From NCBI RefSeq assembly GCF_018323885.1, contig NZ_AP024585.1:4402001-4466000 (forward strand): a stretch of DNA of 64,000 nt. Direction: 5' to 3'. The position numbers and the translations under genes are program-made. Below, one piece after another: positions 1 to 8,499 of the stretch. Every line of letters begins with the position of its first letter. Positions within the stretch are counted from its first letter, which is position 1. The DNA comes from Citrobacter amalonaticus (lineage in GTDB: Bacteria > Pseudomonadota > Gammaproteobacteria > Enterobacterales > Enterobacteriaceae). The notes under the pieces are model-generated. The model was not told the origin of the DNA. It saw only the letters and a list, made by a program, of their open reading frames with translations, and ran no database searches.

Positions 1-2
1 AA

Positions 3-266
3 TTTAACCGCTTGCAGGGTATCGATCTGAAAAGCTATCAGTGCGAAACGATTTTTGTCGATCCGCCCCGCAGCGGTCTGGACAGCGAAACGGAGAAAAT
101 GGTACAGGCATATCCGCGCATTCTGTACATCTCCTGTAATCCGGAGACGCTGTGCAAGAACCTGGAAACGTTAAGCCAGACGCATGACGTATCACGTCTG
201 GCGCTGTTTGATCAGTTTCCGTATACGCACCATATGGAGTGTGGGGTGTTGTTGACGGCGAAGTGA
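3..266 (+). CDS. trmA: tRNA (uracil-5-)-methyltransferase TrmA, C-terminal part
   Basis: The reading frame is open from the left edge, so only about the last 87 residues of a protein of roughly 366 residues are visible. TrmA makes 5-methyluridine at position 54 of tRNAs using S-adenosylmethionine. The visible part has the methyltransferase motif VDPPRSGLD, the SCNP motif carrying the catalytic cysteine, and the ECGVLL tail with the catalytic glutamate. The position next to yijD and fabR is that of trmA in E. coli. The start and the N-terminal domain lie outside the window. Confidence 0.95.
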   Translation, partial: FNRLQGIDLKSYQCETIFVDPPRSGLDSETEKMVQAYPRILYISCNPETLCKNLETLSQTHDVSRLALFDQFPYTHHMECGVLLTAK

Positions 267-273
267 GTGTCAT

Positions 274-306
274 AACCGGATGATGACGCAAAGCGTCTCA
301 TCCGGC
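274..306. repeat. REP-like palindromic element between trmA and yijD
   Basis: The sequence CCGGATGATGACGC is mirrored by GCGTCTCATCCGG, giving an imperfect hairpin typical of enterobacterial REP sequences. It lies between convergent trmA and yijD, where it could protect 3' mRNA ends or slow transcription. Confidence 0.8.
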
Positions 307-315
307 CTCTCCTCT

Positions 316-675
316 TTATTCCGACACTTCCTGCTTGCGATTACGCATTTTCACGCCGATCCAGAAGACCAGAATGACCGACAGCACCGCCGGGAAGAAG
401 TTGGAACCGATATCCGGATATTCCGCGCGCACCACGGTGCTGTAAAGCAGAACGCCGAGAATAAAGCAGGCGGCAGCCAGACCCGGTAAACCCACAGGCA
501 TGGTGCGATTCAAATAACGTTGATGCAGACAGTACACCGTCAGCACCAACGAGATAATCGGAAATACAGAGAACGGCACGATGGAGCTAAACAGCGCCGC
601 GAATGTACCATTGATTGACAAGCCAGCGACCAGCGCCAGCAGCAGCGTACCTTTATCCTGAACTGACTGTTTCAT
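316..675 (-). CDS. yijD: Inner membrane protein YijD
   Basis: This 119-residue protein of unknown biochemical function has four hydrophobic stretches, at about residues 10–30, 32–50, 62–82 and 90–108, and ends in a charged tail. Length and sequence match YijD of E. coli. Its ATG overlaps the fabR stop codon by one base (TAATG), so the two are translationally coupled and form one operon. No catalytic motif is seen. A membrane role connected with FabR-controlled lipid metabolism is only suggested by the operon. Confidence 0.9.
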   Translation of the reverse strand: MKQSVQDKGTLLLALVAGLSINGTFAALFSSIVPFSVFPIISLVLTVYCLHQRYLNRTMPVGLPGLAAACFILGVLLYSTVVRAEYPDIGSNFFPAVLSVILVFWIGVKMRNRKQEVSE

Positions 676-1322
676 TACTCTTCCTTCACGTTACCCGGAA
701 TGAGGGGCATCTTCTCTTGTTCACGGCGATACCAGTAATACGCACCTTTCGAAATCATGCGCAGTTGCAGTACCAGTCGCTCTTCTAACTGCCGACGCTG
801 TTCCGCGCCCACGTCCAGCGCTTCGGCGCCTGCACTGAAGACAATCGTCACCATCGCTTCGGCTTGCGCTTCAGTAAACGCACGCGGCATATGGTTTTCG
901 ATTTCCAGATAGTCCGCAAGTTCCGCGATGAAGTGCTGAATTTCTCGCGCAACGGCAGCACGGAACGCCGCTGAGGTGCCAGAACGTTCACGCAATAATA
1001 AACGGAAGGCGTTGGGGTTGTTACCGATGAACTCCATAAATGTGGAGACCGAGGTGCGGATCACACTCCCGCCCTTGGCGATACGCTGACGAGCCTGGCG
1101 CATCAACTGACGCAACATCAGACCGCTTTCATCAACCATGGTCAGGCCGAGCTCATCAACATCACGGAAATGACGATAAAAGGAGGTTGGCGCAATGCCC
1201 GCTTCACGTGCGACTTCACGCAAACTGAGACTGGCGAAGCTACGCTCCGCGCTCAGTTGACTAAATGCGGCTTCTACCAGCGAACGCCGGGTTTTTTCTT
1301 TTTGCTGCGCTCTAACGCCCAT
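675..1322 (-). CDS. fabR: TetR-family regulator FabR, repressor of unsaturated fatty-acid synthesis
   Basis: FabR represses fabA and fabB in response to the ratio of unsaturated to saturated acyl thioesters. The ATG at 1322, beginning [13 protein letters not shown], gives 215 residues, the family length. A longer upstream start would add 42 residues unlike FabR and was not chosen. The TetR-type helix-turn-helix is at about residues 28–55 ([19 protein letters not shown]). The remainder is the helical ligand and dimer domain. It is divergent from sthA with about 200 bases between, and is followed directly by yijD. Confidence 0.95.
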   Translation of the reverse strand: MGVRAQQKEKTRRSLVEAAFSQLSAERSFASLSLREVAREAGIAPTSFYRHFRDVDELGLTMVDESGLMLRQLMRQARQRIAKGGSVIRTSVSTFMEFIGNNPNAFRLLLRERSGTSAAFRAAVAREIQHFIAELADYLEIENHMPRAFTEAQAEAMVTIVFSAGAEALDVGAEQRRQLEERLVLQLRMISKGAYYWYRREQEKMPLIPGNVKEE

Positions 1323-1421
1323 CACGATGTCTGAATCCTTCCGTATGCCTTGTCCGGCACTATACCAGAGTTCAAAGTTAATCTGTTTGTTCAGCTTTGT
1401 GAATGATTGTTTACGCGCAGT

Positions 1422-1450
1422 TTGTGCTTCGGCTTCGCAAAAAAGCACAA
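1422..1450. repeat. Perfect 8-bp inverted repeat in the fabR–sthA intergenic region
   Basis: TTGTGCTT (1422–1429) and AAGCACAA (1443–1450) are exact inverted repeats with a 13-base spacer, about 75 bases before the sthA start. It could be a leader stem-loop or an operator for the divergent pair. I do not recognise it as a known site. Confidence 0.45.
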
Positions 1451-1523
1451 CGATAATTGGGTTATCCCGGCAATGATGTTACTATTCTGTTGCTTTTATG
1501 TATAAGAACAGGTAAGCCTTACC

Positions 1524-2924
1524 ATGCCACATTCCTACGATTACGATGCCATAGTTATAGGTTCCGGCCCCGGCGGCGAAGGCGCTGCAATGGGTCTGGT
1601 TAAGCAAGGAGCTCGTGTTGCCGTTATCGAGCGTTATCATAACGTTGGCGGCGGTTGCACCCACTGGGGCACCATCCCGTCAAAAGCGCTCCGCCACGCA
1701 GTCAGTCGTATTATCGAATTCAATCAGAACCCCCTTTATAGCGATCATTCCCGCCTGCTTCGTTCCTCATTCGCCGATATTCTCAACCATGCCGACAACG
1801 TGATTAATCAGCAAACACGGATGCGGCAGGGTTTTTATGAGCGTAACCACTGCGAGATCTTGCAGGGTAACGCCCATTTTGTTGACGAACACACGCTGGC
1901 GCTGGAATGTCATGACGGTACGGTTGAAACCCTGACAGCAGAGAAATTTGTCATTGCCTGCGGATCGCGCCCTTATCATCCGGCAGACGTGGATTTCTCG
2001 CACCCGCGCATTTATGACAGCGATTCGATCCTCAGTCTGCACCACGAACCGCGCCATGTGATTATTTATGGCGCCGGGGTGATTGGCTGCGAATATGCGT
2101 CGATCTTCCGCGGAATGGAGGTCAAAGTTGATCTCATCAACACCCGCGACCGTCTGCTGGCGTTCCTCGATCAGGAGATGTCCGACTCCCTCTCTTACCA
2201 CTTCTGGAACAGCGGCGTCGTCATTCGCCACAATGAAGAGTATGAGAAAATCGAAGGCTGCGACGATGGCGTGATCATGCACCTGAAGTCCGGTAAGAAA
2301 CTGAAGGCCGACTGCCTGTTGTATGCCAATGGTCGTACCGGCAACACCGATTCTCTGGCGTTACAGAATATCGGTCTGGAAACCGACAGCCGTGGTCAGC
2401 TCAAGGTCAACAGCATGTACCAAACCGCGCTGCCGCACGTTTACGCGGTGGGTGATGTGATCGGTTACCCGAGCCTGGCGTCCGCAGCATACGACCAGGG
2501 ACGCATTGCCGCCCAGGCGCTGGTGAAAGGGGAAGCGAACGCGCACCTGATTGAAGATATCCCGACCGGCATTTACACCATCCCGGAGATCAGTTCCGTG
2601 GGCAAAACCGAACAGCAACTGACGGCGATGAAAGTGCCTTACGAAGTGGGACGTGCCCAGTTTAAACACCTGGCGCGCGCGCAAATCGTTGGCATGAACG
2701 TAGGCACGCTGAAGATATTGTTCCATCGGGAAACGAAAGAGATTCTGGGGATCCACTGCTTTGGTGAACGCGCAGCCGAGATTATTCACATCGGTCAGGC
2801 GATTATGGAGCAGAAAGGTGGTGGTAACACGATTGAGTACTTCGTTAACACCACCTTTAACTACCCGACGATGGCGGAAGCCTATCGGGTAGCGGCGCTA
2901 AATGGCTTAAACCGCCTTTTTTAA
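1524..2924 (+). CDS. sthA: Soluble pyridine nucleotide transhydrogenase SthA (UdhA)
   Basis: This cytosolic flavoprotein mainly oxidises excess NADPH with NAD+. It has 466 residues and the fold of the disulfide oxidoreductase family: an N-terminal FAD-binding motif ([10 protein letters not shown], about residues 13–22), a central nucleotide motif ([11 protein letters not shown], about 183–193) and a C-terminal dimer domain. The redox-disulfide region reads [12 protein letters not shown], with one cysteine instead of the CxxxxC pair of relatives such as lipoamide dehydrogenase. That is normal for SthA. Its 3' end overlaps convergent oxyR by 18 bases. Confidence 0.97.
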   Translation: MPHSYDYDAIVIGSGPGGEGAAMGLVKQGARVAVIERYHNVGGGCTHWGTIPSKALRHAVSRIIEFNQNPLYSDHSRLLRSSFADILNHADNVINQQTRMRQGFYERNHCEILQGNAHFVDEHTLALECHDGTVETLTAEKFVIACGSRPYHPADVDFSHPRIYDSDSILSLHHEPRHVIIYGAGVIGCEYASIFRGMEVKVDLINTRDRLLAFLDQEMSDSLSYHFWNSGVVIRHNEEYEKIEGCDDGVIMHLKSGKKLKADCLLYANGRTGNTDSLALQNIGLETDSRGQLKVNSMYQTALPHVYAVGDVIGYPSLASAAYDQGRIAAQALVKGEANAHLIEDIPTGIYTIPEISSVGKTEQQLTAMKVPYEVGRAQFKHLARAQIVGMNVGTLKILFHRETKEILGIHCFGERAAEIIHIGQAIMEQKGGGNTIEYFVNTTFNYPTMAEAYRVAALNGLNRLF

Positions 2925-3824
2925 CGCCTTGTCGAAATGGCCATCCATCGCACCGCGGATGGCCTCTGCCAGTTGCTCATAGCGACTACGCAGCGGTGAT
3001 CCTGGACGATACACCAGCCCCACCGTACGACGCGGCTCAGGCTTAATGCAGGGCAGATACACCACGCCATCACGTTTGCGTTCTTGCGGAACCGCCAGCG
3101 CGGGCAGCAGGGTAATACCGCTTCCTGCCGCTACCATGTTACGCAGCGTTTCCAGACTGGTCGCACGGAAGTGGGTGTCTTCGTCAGCACCGGCTTCAAA
3201 GCAGAATCCCATCGCCTGATCGCGTAGACAGTGACCGTCCTCCAGCATCAGCAGTTTTTCGCCTGCCAGATCGGACATCGGCACGCATTCGCGATTCGCC
3301 CACGGGTGATCTTCGTAGATCGCCAGCAGCATCGGCTCGTCGAACAACGGCACTTCGATAAAGGCCTCGCTCTCTTTCACCAGCGCCAGGATCACGCAGT
3401 CAAGCTTGCCGCTATCCAGTTGCGCCAGCAGCTGATGGGTCTGCGCTTCATGCAGATACATTTCCAGCTTCGGGAAAGTCTGGTGCAGCATCGGGATAAT
3501 ATGCGGCAGCAGGTAAGGACCGACAGTGGGAATCAAACCAATGTGCAGCGGACCTGACATGGTTTCGCCCTGTTGGCTTGCCATCTCCTTGAGCACTTTG
3601 ACCTCACGCAGCACGGTACGCGCCTGATCCACCAGCAGTAAACCCGCCTGGGTGAACAGCACTTTACGACTCGTACGCTCCAGCAGCATCACGCCCAGCT
3701 CATCTTCCAGCTTGCGGATTTGTCCGCTCAGCGTTGGCTGACTAACGTGACAGGAGTCCGCCGCGCGCCGGAAGTGGCGATGTTCGGCTAATGCCACCAG
3801 GTATTCAAGATCACGAATATTCAT
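2907..3824 (-). CDS. oxyR: LysR-family peroxide sensor and regulator OxyR
   Basis: OxyR activates katG, ahpC, dps, oxyS and other peroxide-defence genes after forming an internal disulfide. The protein has 305 residues, with a winged helix-turn-helix at about residues 18–38 ([21 protein letters not shown]). The redox cysteines are at residues 199 and 208 in [11 protein letters not shown], exactly as in E. coli. It is divergent from the small RNA gene oxyS. An OxyR site lies between them and is expected to give autorepression. Confidence 0.98.
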   Translation of the reverse strand: MNIRDLEYLVALAEHRHFRRAADSCHVSQPTLSGQIRKLEDELGVMLLERTSRKVLFTQAGLLLVDQARTVLREVKVLKEMASQQGETMSGPLHIGLIPTVGPYLLPHIIPMLHQTFPKLEMYLHEAQTHQLLAQLDSGKLDCVILALVKESEAFIEVPLFDEPMLLAIYEDHPWANRECVPMSDLAGEKLLMLEDGHCLRDQAMGFCFEAGADEDTHFRATSLETLRNMVAAGSGITLLPALAVPQERKRDGVVYLPCIKPEPRRTVGLVYRPGSPLRSRYEQLAEAIRGAMDGHFDKALKKAV

Positions 3825-3845
3825 TATTCATCCTCCATCGCCACG

Positions 3846-3882
3846 ATAGTTCATGGCGATAGGTAGCATAGCAACGAACGAT
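3846..3882. promoter_or_regulatory. OxyR binding site between oxyR and oxyS
   Basis: Four 4-base elements occur at the spacing of the OxyR consensus (ATAG-N7-CTAT-N7-ATAG-N7-CTAT): ATAG at 3846, CGAT at 3857, ATAG at 3868 and CGAT at 3879, each separated by seven bases. The two CGAT elements differ from CTAT by one base. The site sits just upstream of the oxyS −10 box (GATAAT, 3906–3911), suited to activating oxyS and repressing oxyR. Confidence 0.85.
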
Positions 3883-3919
3883 TATCCCTATCAAGCTTTC
3901 TGTCTGATAATCCATCACA

Positions 3920-4032
3920 GAAACGGAGCAGTCTCGTTTAACCCTTGAAGCCACTGCCCGTTCAGAGAGTCTCTCTACCCAAATAACGAAAGCCAACGTG
4001 AACTTTTGCGGACCCCGTGGTCCGCATTTTTT
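3920..4032 (+). ncRNA. oxyS: OxyS, peroxide-induced Hfq-dependent small RNA
   Basis: The RNA begins with GAAACGGAGC at 3920, eight bases after the −10 box GATAAT. The body contains AACCCTTGAAG and CCAACGTGAACTTTTGCGG, recognisable from E. coli OxyS (109 nt). The terminator is the hairpin GCGGACC/GGTCCGC (about 4008–4025) followed by a run of seven T. OxyS represses fhlA and rpoS expression and acts as an antimutator under peroxide stress. The terminal loop here is CCGT, unlike the E. coli loop that contributes to the fhlA kissing contact. The exact 3' end is estimated from the T run. Confidence 0.92.
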
Positions 4033-4037
4033 TGCGT

Positions 4038-4062
4038 AAAAAAGCCAGGCATCGTGCCTGGC
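4038..4062 (-). terminator. Terminator downstream of the sugar kinase gene
   Basis: GCCAGGC (4044–4050) pairs with GCCTGGC (4056–4062). On the minus strand the hairpin is followed by six U, which fits a Rho-independent terminator for the sugar operon ending at 4083. Confidence 0.85.
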
Positions 4063-4082
4063 CGGAATGAAGTTAATCAGCG

Positions 4083-5558
4083 TTATATTGCACTCAGTGC
4101 ATCCGCAACGCGTTTGAATTGCGCAAACCGGCTACGCAGCATGTTGTGCTTTACGGCATTCGGCTCAAGTCTGATCACCGACGGCAGAGTGGCGTTAATC
4201 GCCTGTGCGAATCCTGCATAATCCCCCACGCCAACGGCCGCACACATCGCCGCCGCCCGGCACCCGGACTGCTCGACATCGACAATTTCAAGCGGCAGAT
4301 TGCTGGCATCGCAAAACATCTGCATCCAGATACGCGAATGCGTTGGCCCGCCAGTAAAACGAATCGCCTGGGTTGCGCCGTTGAGTTGCAGCATCCGGTC
4401 CTGATGCAGTAAATGAGAAAATACGATGCCCTGATAGATAGCGTAAACCATGTCTGACGCATCGTGATGCCCTGCCAGCCCGAAAAAGCCGCCGCTTAAT
4501 GAGTCGCAATAGTTTGAGCCGTACAGCCACGGGAAAAACAGAATGCTGTCTGGCTTCTGATACCCCTGCTCCGCCCACCGGTTAAGCGTATCGTGATCGT
4601 TCGCCAACGCCGGGAAAAAATGGTTGATAAACCAGGTCAGATTACTGGCGGAAGTGGGGCTGCCTTCATGCGCAAAATACTGCCCAGGAACACTGAATTT
4701 ACCCCACACATAGGGATAATCCGCCGGAATAATGCGATCGAATACCCGGGTAGCGATAGACCAGGTGCCCGCTACCGCACTGAGGTGCGAGCTGTCATGC
4801 ACACCGGAGGTGATGGCTGCGCCAACCACGTCAAAGACCCCGCCGAACACGGGTGTACCTGCCTTCAACCCGCATAACGTAGCGGCATCGGCGGTCACAT
4901 AGCCAGCGAGATCGGCAGAACCTATCACCCCCGGCGTGCAGTGCACCATCTCCTCAATGCCAAACAGGGCGAACAGCGCGGGATCGAACTCATTACGCTG
5001 CTGATTAAACAACTGGCTCCCGGAGATATTGGTCTCTTCACAGGCAAGGTTATCCGTCAGGCAGTAACGAATATAGTCGTGCGCCATCAGGATGTGGCCC
5101 GTCCGCGCGTAGTTCTCCGGCTCATGCTGTTTCAGCCAGGCCAGCAGCGCTGCCGGATGAGAAGGCCAAAGCTGTTGCAAACTGAGCGGGTACGCCTGGC
5201 GATCGACACCCTGCGCCTTCCAGCTTGCCACCAGCGGTTGCGCCCGGGAATCTGAAGAGACGATGCCATTACGGACGGGTTTGCCGGATTTATCGACCAG
5301 GTAAAGTCCTTTACCGTGTGCAGAAAAGCCAATCCCGCGGATCTGTTCCGCCGCAATATGGCTCTCGGCCAGCGCGCGCTGAATCACGAGACATGTGGTG
5401 GCCCAGAGCGCGTTCATATCGCGCTCACAACACCCCACCTGTGGGCTCAGCAGCGGCAAGGTTTGGGCCGCAACGGTGACTTCTCTACCTTCGGCGGTAT
5501 AAATCCCCGCTTTGGTGACTGTGCCGCCCAAATCAATGCCGATAAAGTAATGGCTCAT
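4083..5558 (-). CDS. FGGY-family carbohydrate kinase, L-xylulokinase (LyxK) type
   Basis: This 491-residue cytosolic kinase most likely phosphorylates a ketopentose at O5. It has the N-terminal phosphate-binding motif GIDLGGT (residues 7–13) and a C-terminal ATP-site motif FTGGPTHSRIWMQMF. It shares with E. coli LyxK the stretches SAHGKGLYLVDKSGKP, THDYIRYCL-like MAHDYIRYCL and EGSPTSASNLTWF. The ATG at 5558 is preceded by AAGGAG. An earlier in-frame start would add 13 unsupported residues and run into the upstream gene. It is the last gene of the ABC/epimerase operon. L-xylulose is the favoured substrate by family and by the 3- and 4-epimerases beside it. Another pentulose, or an AI-2-like substrate, cannot be excluded. 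Confidence 0.85.
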   Translation of the reverse strand: MSHYFIGIDLGGTVTKAGIYTAEGREVTVAAQTLPLLSPQVGCCERDMNALWATTCLVIQRALAESHIAAEQIRGIGFSAHGKGLYLVDKSGKPVRNGIVSSDSRAQPLVASWKAQGVDRQAYPLSLQQLWPSHPAALLAWLKQHEPENYARTGHILMAHDYIRYCLTDNLACEETNISGSQLFNQQRNEFDPALFALFGIEEMVHCTPGVIGSADLAGYVTADAATLCGLKAGTPVFGGVFDVVGAAITSGVHDSSHLSAVAGTWSIATRVFDRIIPADYPYVWGKFSVPGQYFAHEGSPTSASNLTWFINHFFPALANDHDTLNRWAEQGYQKPDSILFFPWLYGSNYCDSLSGGFFGLAGHHDASDMVYAIYQGIVFSHLLHQDRMLQLNGATQAIRFTGGPTHSRIWMQMFCDASNLPLEIVDVEQSGCRAAAMCAAVGVGDYAGFAQAINATLPSVIRLEPNAVKHNMLRSRFAQFKRVADALSAI

Positions 5559-5568
5559 CGTTATCTCC

Positions 5569-6450
5569 TTAACCTGCCATGAGCGGCCGTTCGTCATACC
5601 ACCCAGCTGCCTGCATCTTGCTCTCTATCCACTGGCGCGCATGGATAATTTCTAACAACGGCTCGGCGGACTTTTCCGTCCACATCTCAATCAGGAAGGT
5701 TCCCCGATAGTTAAGGCGGCGTAGCGTTTTGAACAGCTTGATAAAGTCCACACACCCTTCGCCAAAGGGCACATCGCGGAATTGCCCGGGCGAATCCGGC
5801 GTCACCGGGAATGTGTCTTTGAGATGGATCGCGGCAATACGGTCGATGCCTTTCGCCAGTTCGCTCTCCAGTTCGTTACCCCAGGCAGTTAAGTTGCCGA
5901 CGTCCGGGTAAACGGTGAACCACGGCGAGTTAATTTTTTCATCCAGCACTTTCCATTTACTGATGGAATTGATGAAAGGCGTATCCATGATTTCCACGGC
6001 ACACATCACCTGCGCAGCTGCAGCCTGCTCCGCGGCCCAGGCCATCGCATCTTCGAACCAGGCGATAGTCTCTTCATTTTGTGGCTCATAATAAACGTCA
6101 TAACCGGCAAGCTGGATGGTCCGTATCCCTAAATCCTGCGCTAGCCGCAGCGCTTTTTGCATGATGGCGCGCGCCTGCTGGCGAGTCTGGCTATCGTGGC
6201 TGCCGAACGGGAAGCGGCGATGGGCGGATAAGCACATCGTTGGAATGCGCACCCCGGTTTTCTGGATCGCGCTAATGATTTCCATACGCTCCGCCAGTGA
6301 CCAGTCGAGGCGCGCTAGCCGCTCTTCGCTCTCATCCACCGACATTTCGACAAAATCGAAACCGCAGGATTTTGCCAGTGCCAGTTTTTCTACCCAACTG
6401 GTGTTTCCGGGTAGCGCCTTTTCATAAATACCTAACGGGTGGCTACGCAT
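5569..6450 (-). CDS. L-ribulose/L-xylulose-5-phosphate 3-epimerase, UlaE/SgbU family
   Basis: The predicted reaction is L-xylulose-5-P to L-ribulose-5-P. The protein has 293 residues (UlaE is about 284) and a TIM-barrel fold. Residues matching the metal and catalytic ligands of UlaE are Glu153 (EIMDTPF), Asp183 (YPDVGN), His209 (IHLKDT) and Glu255 (IEMWTEK). The start codon overlaps the stop of the upstream permease by one base (TAATG) and the kinase follows 10 bases later, so translation is tightly coupled. The ascorbate (ula) genes themselves are not here. This is a separate paralogue in a transport operon. Confidence 0.9.
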   Translation of the reverse strand: MRSHPLGIYEKALPGNTSWVEKLALAKSCGFDFVEMSVDESEERLARLDWSLAERMEIISAIQKTGVRIPTMCLSAHRRFPFGSHDSQTRQQARAIMQKALRLAQDLGIRTIQLAGYDVYYEPQNEETIAWFEDAMAWAAEQAAAAQVMCAVEIMDTPFINSISKWKVLDEKINSPWFTVYPDVGNLTAWGNELESELAKGIDRIAAIHLKDTFPVTPDSPGQFRDVPFGEGCVDFIKLFKTLRRLNYRGTFLIEMWTEKSAEPLLEIIHARQWIESKMQAAGWYDERPLMAG

Positions 6451-7493
6451 TATCTTCCCTCACGAGTGGCCAGTTGTTGTAACGCTTTTCGGCTGTGATT
6501 CATGGCGCGCTGTGCCTGCCATTTTTGCTTAAAGAATTTAAACGCCAGCGCTGCTATCAGCGTGATACCCCAGACCGCCAGATTGAAATGCAGGCTGAGG
6601 CCTAACAGGCTCAGGCCGGTGGCGATCACCTGCAGCACCAGCAAGGCGCAAAAGACGTGGCTGACTTTGCCTGAGCCGCCGAAGGGATCGGTGCCGCCCA
6701 GCACAATCGCCAGTACCGTCAGCAGCAGATAAGAATCGCCATAGCCCATACGGGCGGAGTTAAAACGGGCCAGCATAATCAACCCGGCCAGCACACACAG
6801 CAGGCTGGAAATCGCATAAATCGCCATTAACACACGGTGGGTGCGAATGCCGCTAAACCAGGTCGCATTGATGTTGCTGCCGCACATATAGATGATTTTC
6901 CCGGTACGGGTTTTGCCGAGGAACAACGCCAGACCCAGGGTAGCGACGATAAAAATCACCATCGGCACCGGAATGCCAAAGATCACTTCCGACCCGATAC
7001 TGCGCACCACCGGTGGCATACCGCTTAGCGCCGCGCCTTTAGTCAGGTAAACGCCGATGCCGCTGATAATGGTCATGCTGCCCAGCGTCACCAGAATCGG
7101 GTGCGCGCCAACGCGGGAAATAATGGTCCCGGTGAGCGCGCCGATCGCCATGGCGATCGCCATCGCACCCAGCAGCGCCAGAAACAGCCACCACAGTTGC
7201 ATACCGGTGGACGCGTCAGCCGGCACATACTGGATCAGCAGCCAGGCCATAAACAGGCTGGTCAAATTCGCGGTACCGATAATCGCCAGATTCAGACCGC
7301 CGCTCAGCATCGGGACAAACATCGCGAAGGTCAGTAGCCCCAGTTCCGGTAGCTGAAAGGCGATACTCAGAAAAGTGTTGTCGGTAAAAAAACGCCCTGG
7401 CATCGCCAGACTGAACGCCGCCACGGCGAAGAAACAGATCGCCAGCAACCCTGAGCAGGTGCCATCAAGCGGTAAAAATGCCTGCTTTTTCAT
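6450..7493 (-). CDS. Sugar ABC transporter permease 2 (RbsC-like)
   Basis: This 347-residue inner-membrane protein has about ten hydrophobic segments and belongs to the ribose/xylose-type permease family. The loop LGGTDPFGGSGKVSHVFCALLVLQ is the degenerate form of the ATPase-contact loop, which suggests pairing with the other permease as a heterodimer. The ATG at 7493 was chosen because it gives the usual N-terminus and lies 13 bases after the upstream stop. The longer frame adds 26 hydrophilic residues within the upstream gene. It imports the island's substrate. Confidence 0.9.
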   Translation of the reverse strand: MKKQAFLPLDGTCSGLLAICFFAVAAFSLAMPGRFFTDNTFLSIAFQLPELGLLTFAMFVPMLSGGLNLAIIGTANLTSLFMAWLLIQYVPADASTGMQLWWLFLALLGAMAIAMAIGALTGTIISRVGAHPILVTLGSMTIISGIGVYLTKGAALSGMPPVVRSIGSEVIFGIPVPMVIFIVATLGLALFLGKTRTGKIIYMCGSNINATWFSGIRTHRVLMAIYAISSLLCVLAGLIMLARFNSARMGYGDSYLLLTVLAIVLGGTDPFGGSGKVSHVFCALLVLQVIATGLSLLGLSLHFNLAVWGITLIAALAFKFFKQKWQAQRAMNHSRKALQQLATREGR

Positions 7494-7506
7494 TTCAAGC
7501 CCCCTG

Positions 7507-8499
7507 TCAGACGAATCCAACGTCCGTTTCTTTACGTTTTTTGTAATGGGTGACGCAGATAGCCGAGACAATCACCACGCCGATGACGATATTCACGAAG
7601 TAGCTGGAGACGCCGATCAGGTTAAGACCGTTTTTGAGGATGCCGATCAGAAAGACCCCCATTAGCGTGCCGATCACCGAACCGCGCCCGCCGGACAAAC
7701 TGGCTCCGCCCAGCACGGCGGCGGCCAATACATCGAGTTCGCCGCCCACCAGCGCGTTAGGCACCACTTCACTCATGCGGTAGGCCTGTAGCATTCCGCC
7801 AATGGCGGCGGCGGCGCCAAGATACCCGTAGGCAAACAGATAAATCAGCGATACCCGGATACCGATACGTCGTGCCGACTCGGTACTGCCGCCCACCGCA
7901 TACAGCTGGCGGCCAATATGGGTTTTGTTCATCAGCATCCAGGTGAAACAGGCCATCGCCAACATCACCACCAGCGGCAGCCCGACCTGGTAGGTTTCTC
8001 CTTCAAAACCAAAGCTAAACAGCGATCGCTGGGTGATCCACCAGTCCGGCAGGTCATAGATGCTGTGCCCGTTGGTCAGCCACATCAGCAGGCCGAACAA
8101 CAGCGACTGCATACTGATGGTGATGATGATGGAAACCACATTGAGGTAATAAATCAGGATCGCGTTGATCAGGCCAAATATCACACCCAGCGCGATAGCA
8201 AACCCCAGGCACAGCAACGGGCTGGTCATGGTGCCGCTGAGCAACAGGGACGCCACCACGTACTGAACTACCGACGCCACGGCGGCGAAGGAAATATCAA
8301 TCCCCCCGGTGACCAGCACCACAAACAAGCCGAGGGCGAATATCCCCGTCACCGCGTAGCTTTCGGTGAGATCGAGCAGGTTCTGGATTGACAGGAACTC
8401 ATTACTCATCAGCGAAAAAAAAGCCAGCATCAGGACGATGACCCAGCCCAGCCAGCCTTCCACCGACCGTGGAAACCGGAGCGGCAATACATTAGCCAT
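7507..8499 (-). CDS. Sugar ABC transporter permease 1 (RbsC-like)
   Basis: This 330-residue permease of the ribose-type ABC family has about ten membrane segments. It carries the conserved substrate-pathway stretch VLVTGGIDISFAAVAS (about residues 61–76) and the ATPase-contact loop LGGASLSGGRGSVIGTLMG. Its start overlaps the end of the ATPase gene by eight bases, a common coupling in such operons. Two distinct permeases rather than one recall Lsr (AI-2) and rhamnose transporters. The substrate is inferred from the downstream enzymes only. Confidence 0.92.
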   Translation of the reverse strand: MANVLPLRFPRSVEGWLGWVIVLMLAFFSLMSNEFLSIQNLLDLTESYAVTGIFALGLFVVLVTGGIDISFAAVASVVQYVVASLLLSGTMTSPLLCLGFAIALGVIFGLINAILIYYLNVVSIIITISMQSLLFGLLMWLTNGHSIYDLPDWWITQRSLFSFGFEGETYQVGLPLVVMLAMACFTWMLMNKTHIGRQLYAVGGSTESARRIGIRVSLIYLFAYGYLGAAAAIGGMLQAYRMSEVVPNALVGGELDVLAAAVLGGASLSGGRGSVIGTLMGVFLIGILKNGLNLIGVSSYFVNIVIGVVIVSAICVTHYKKRKETDVGFV

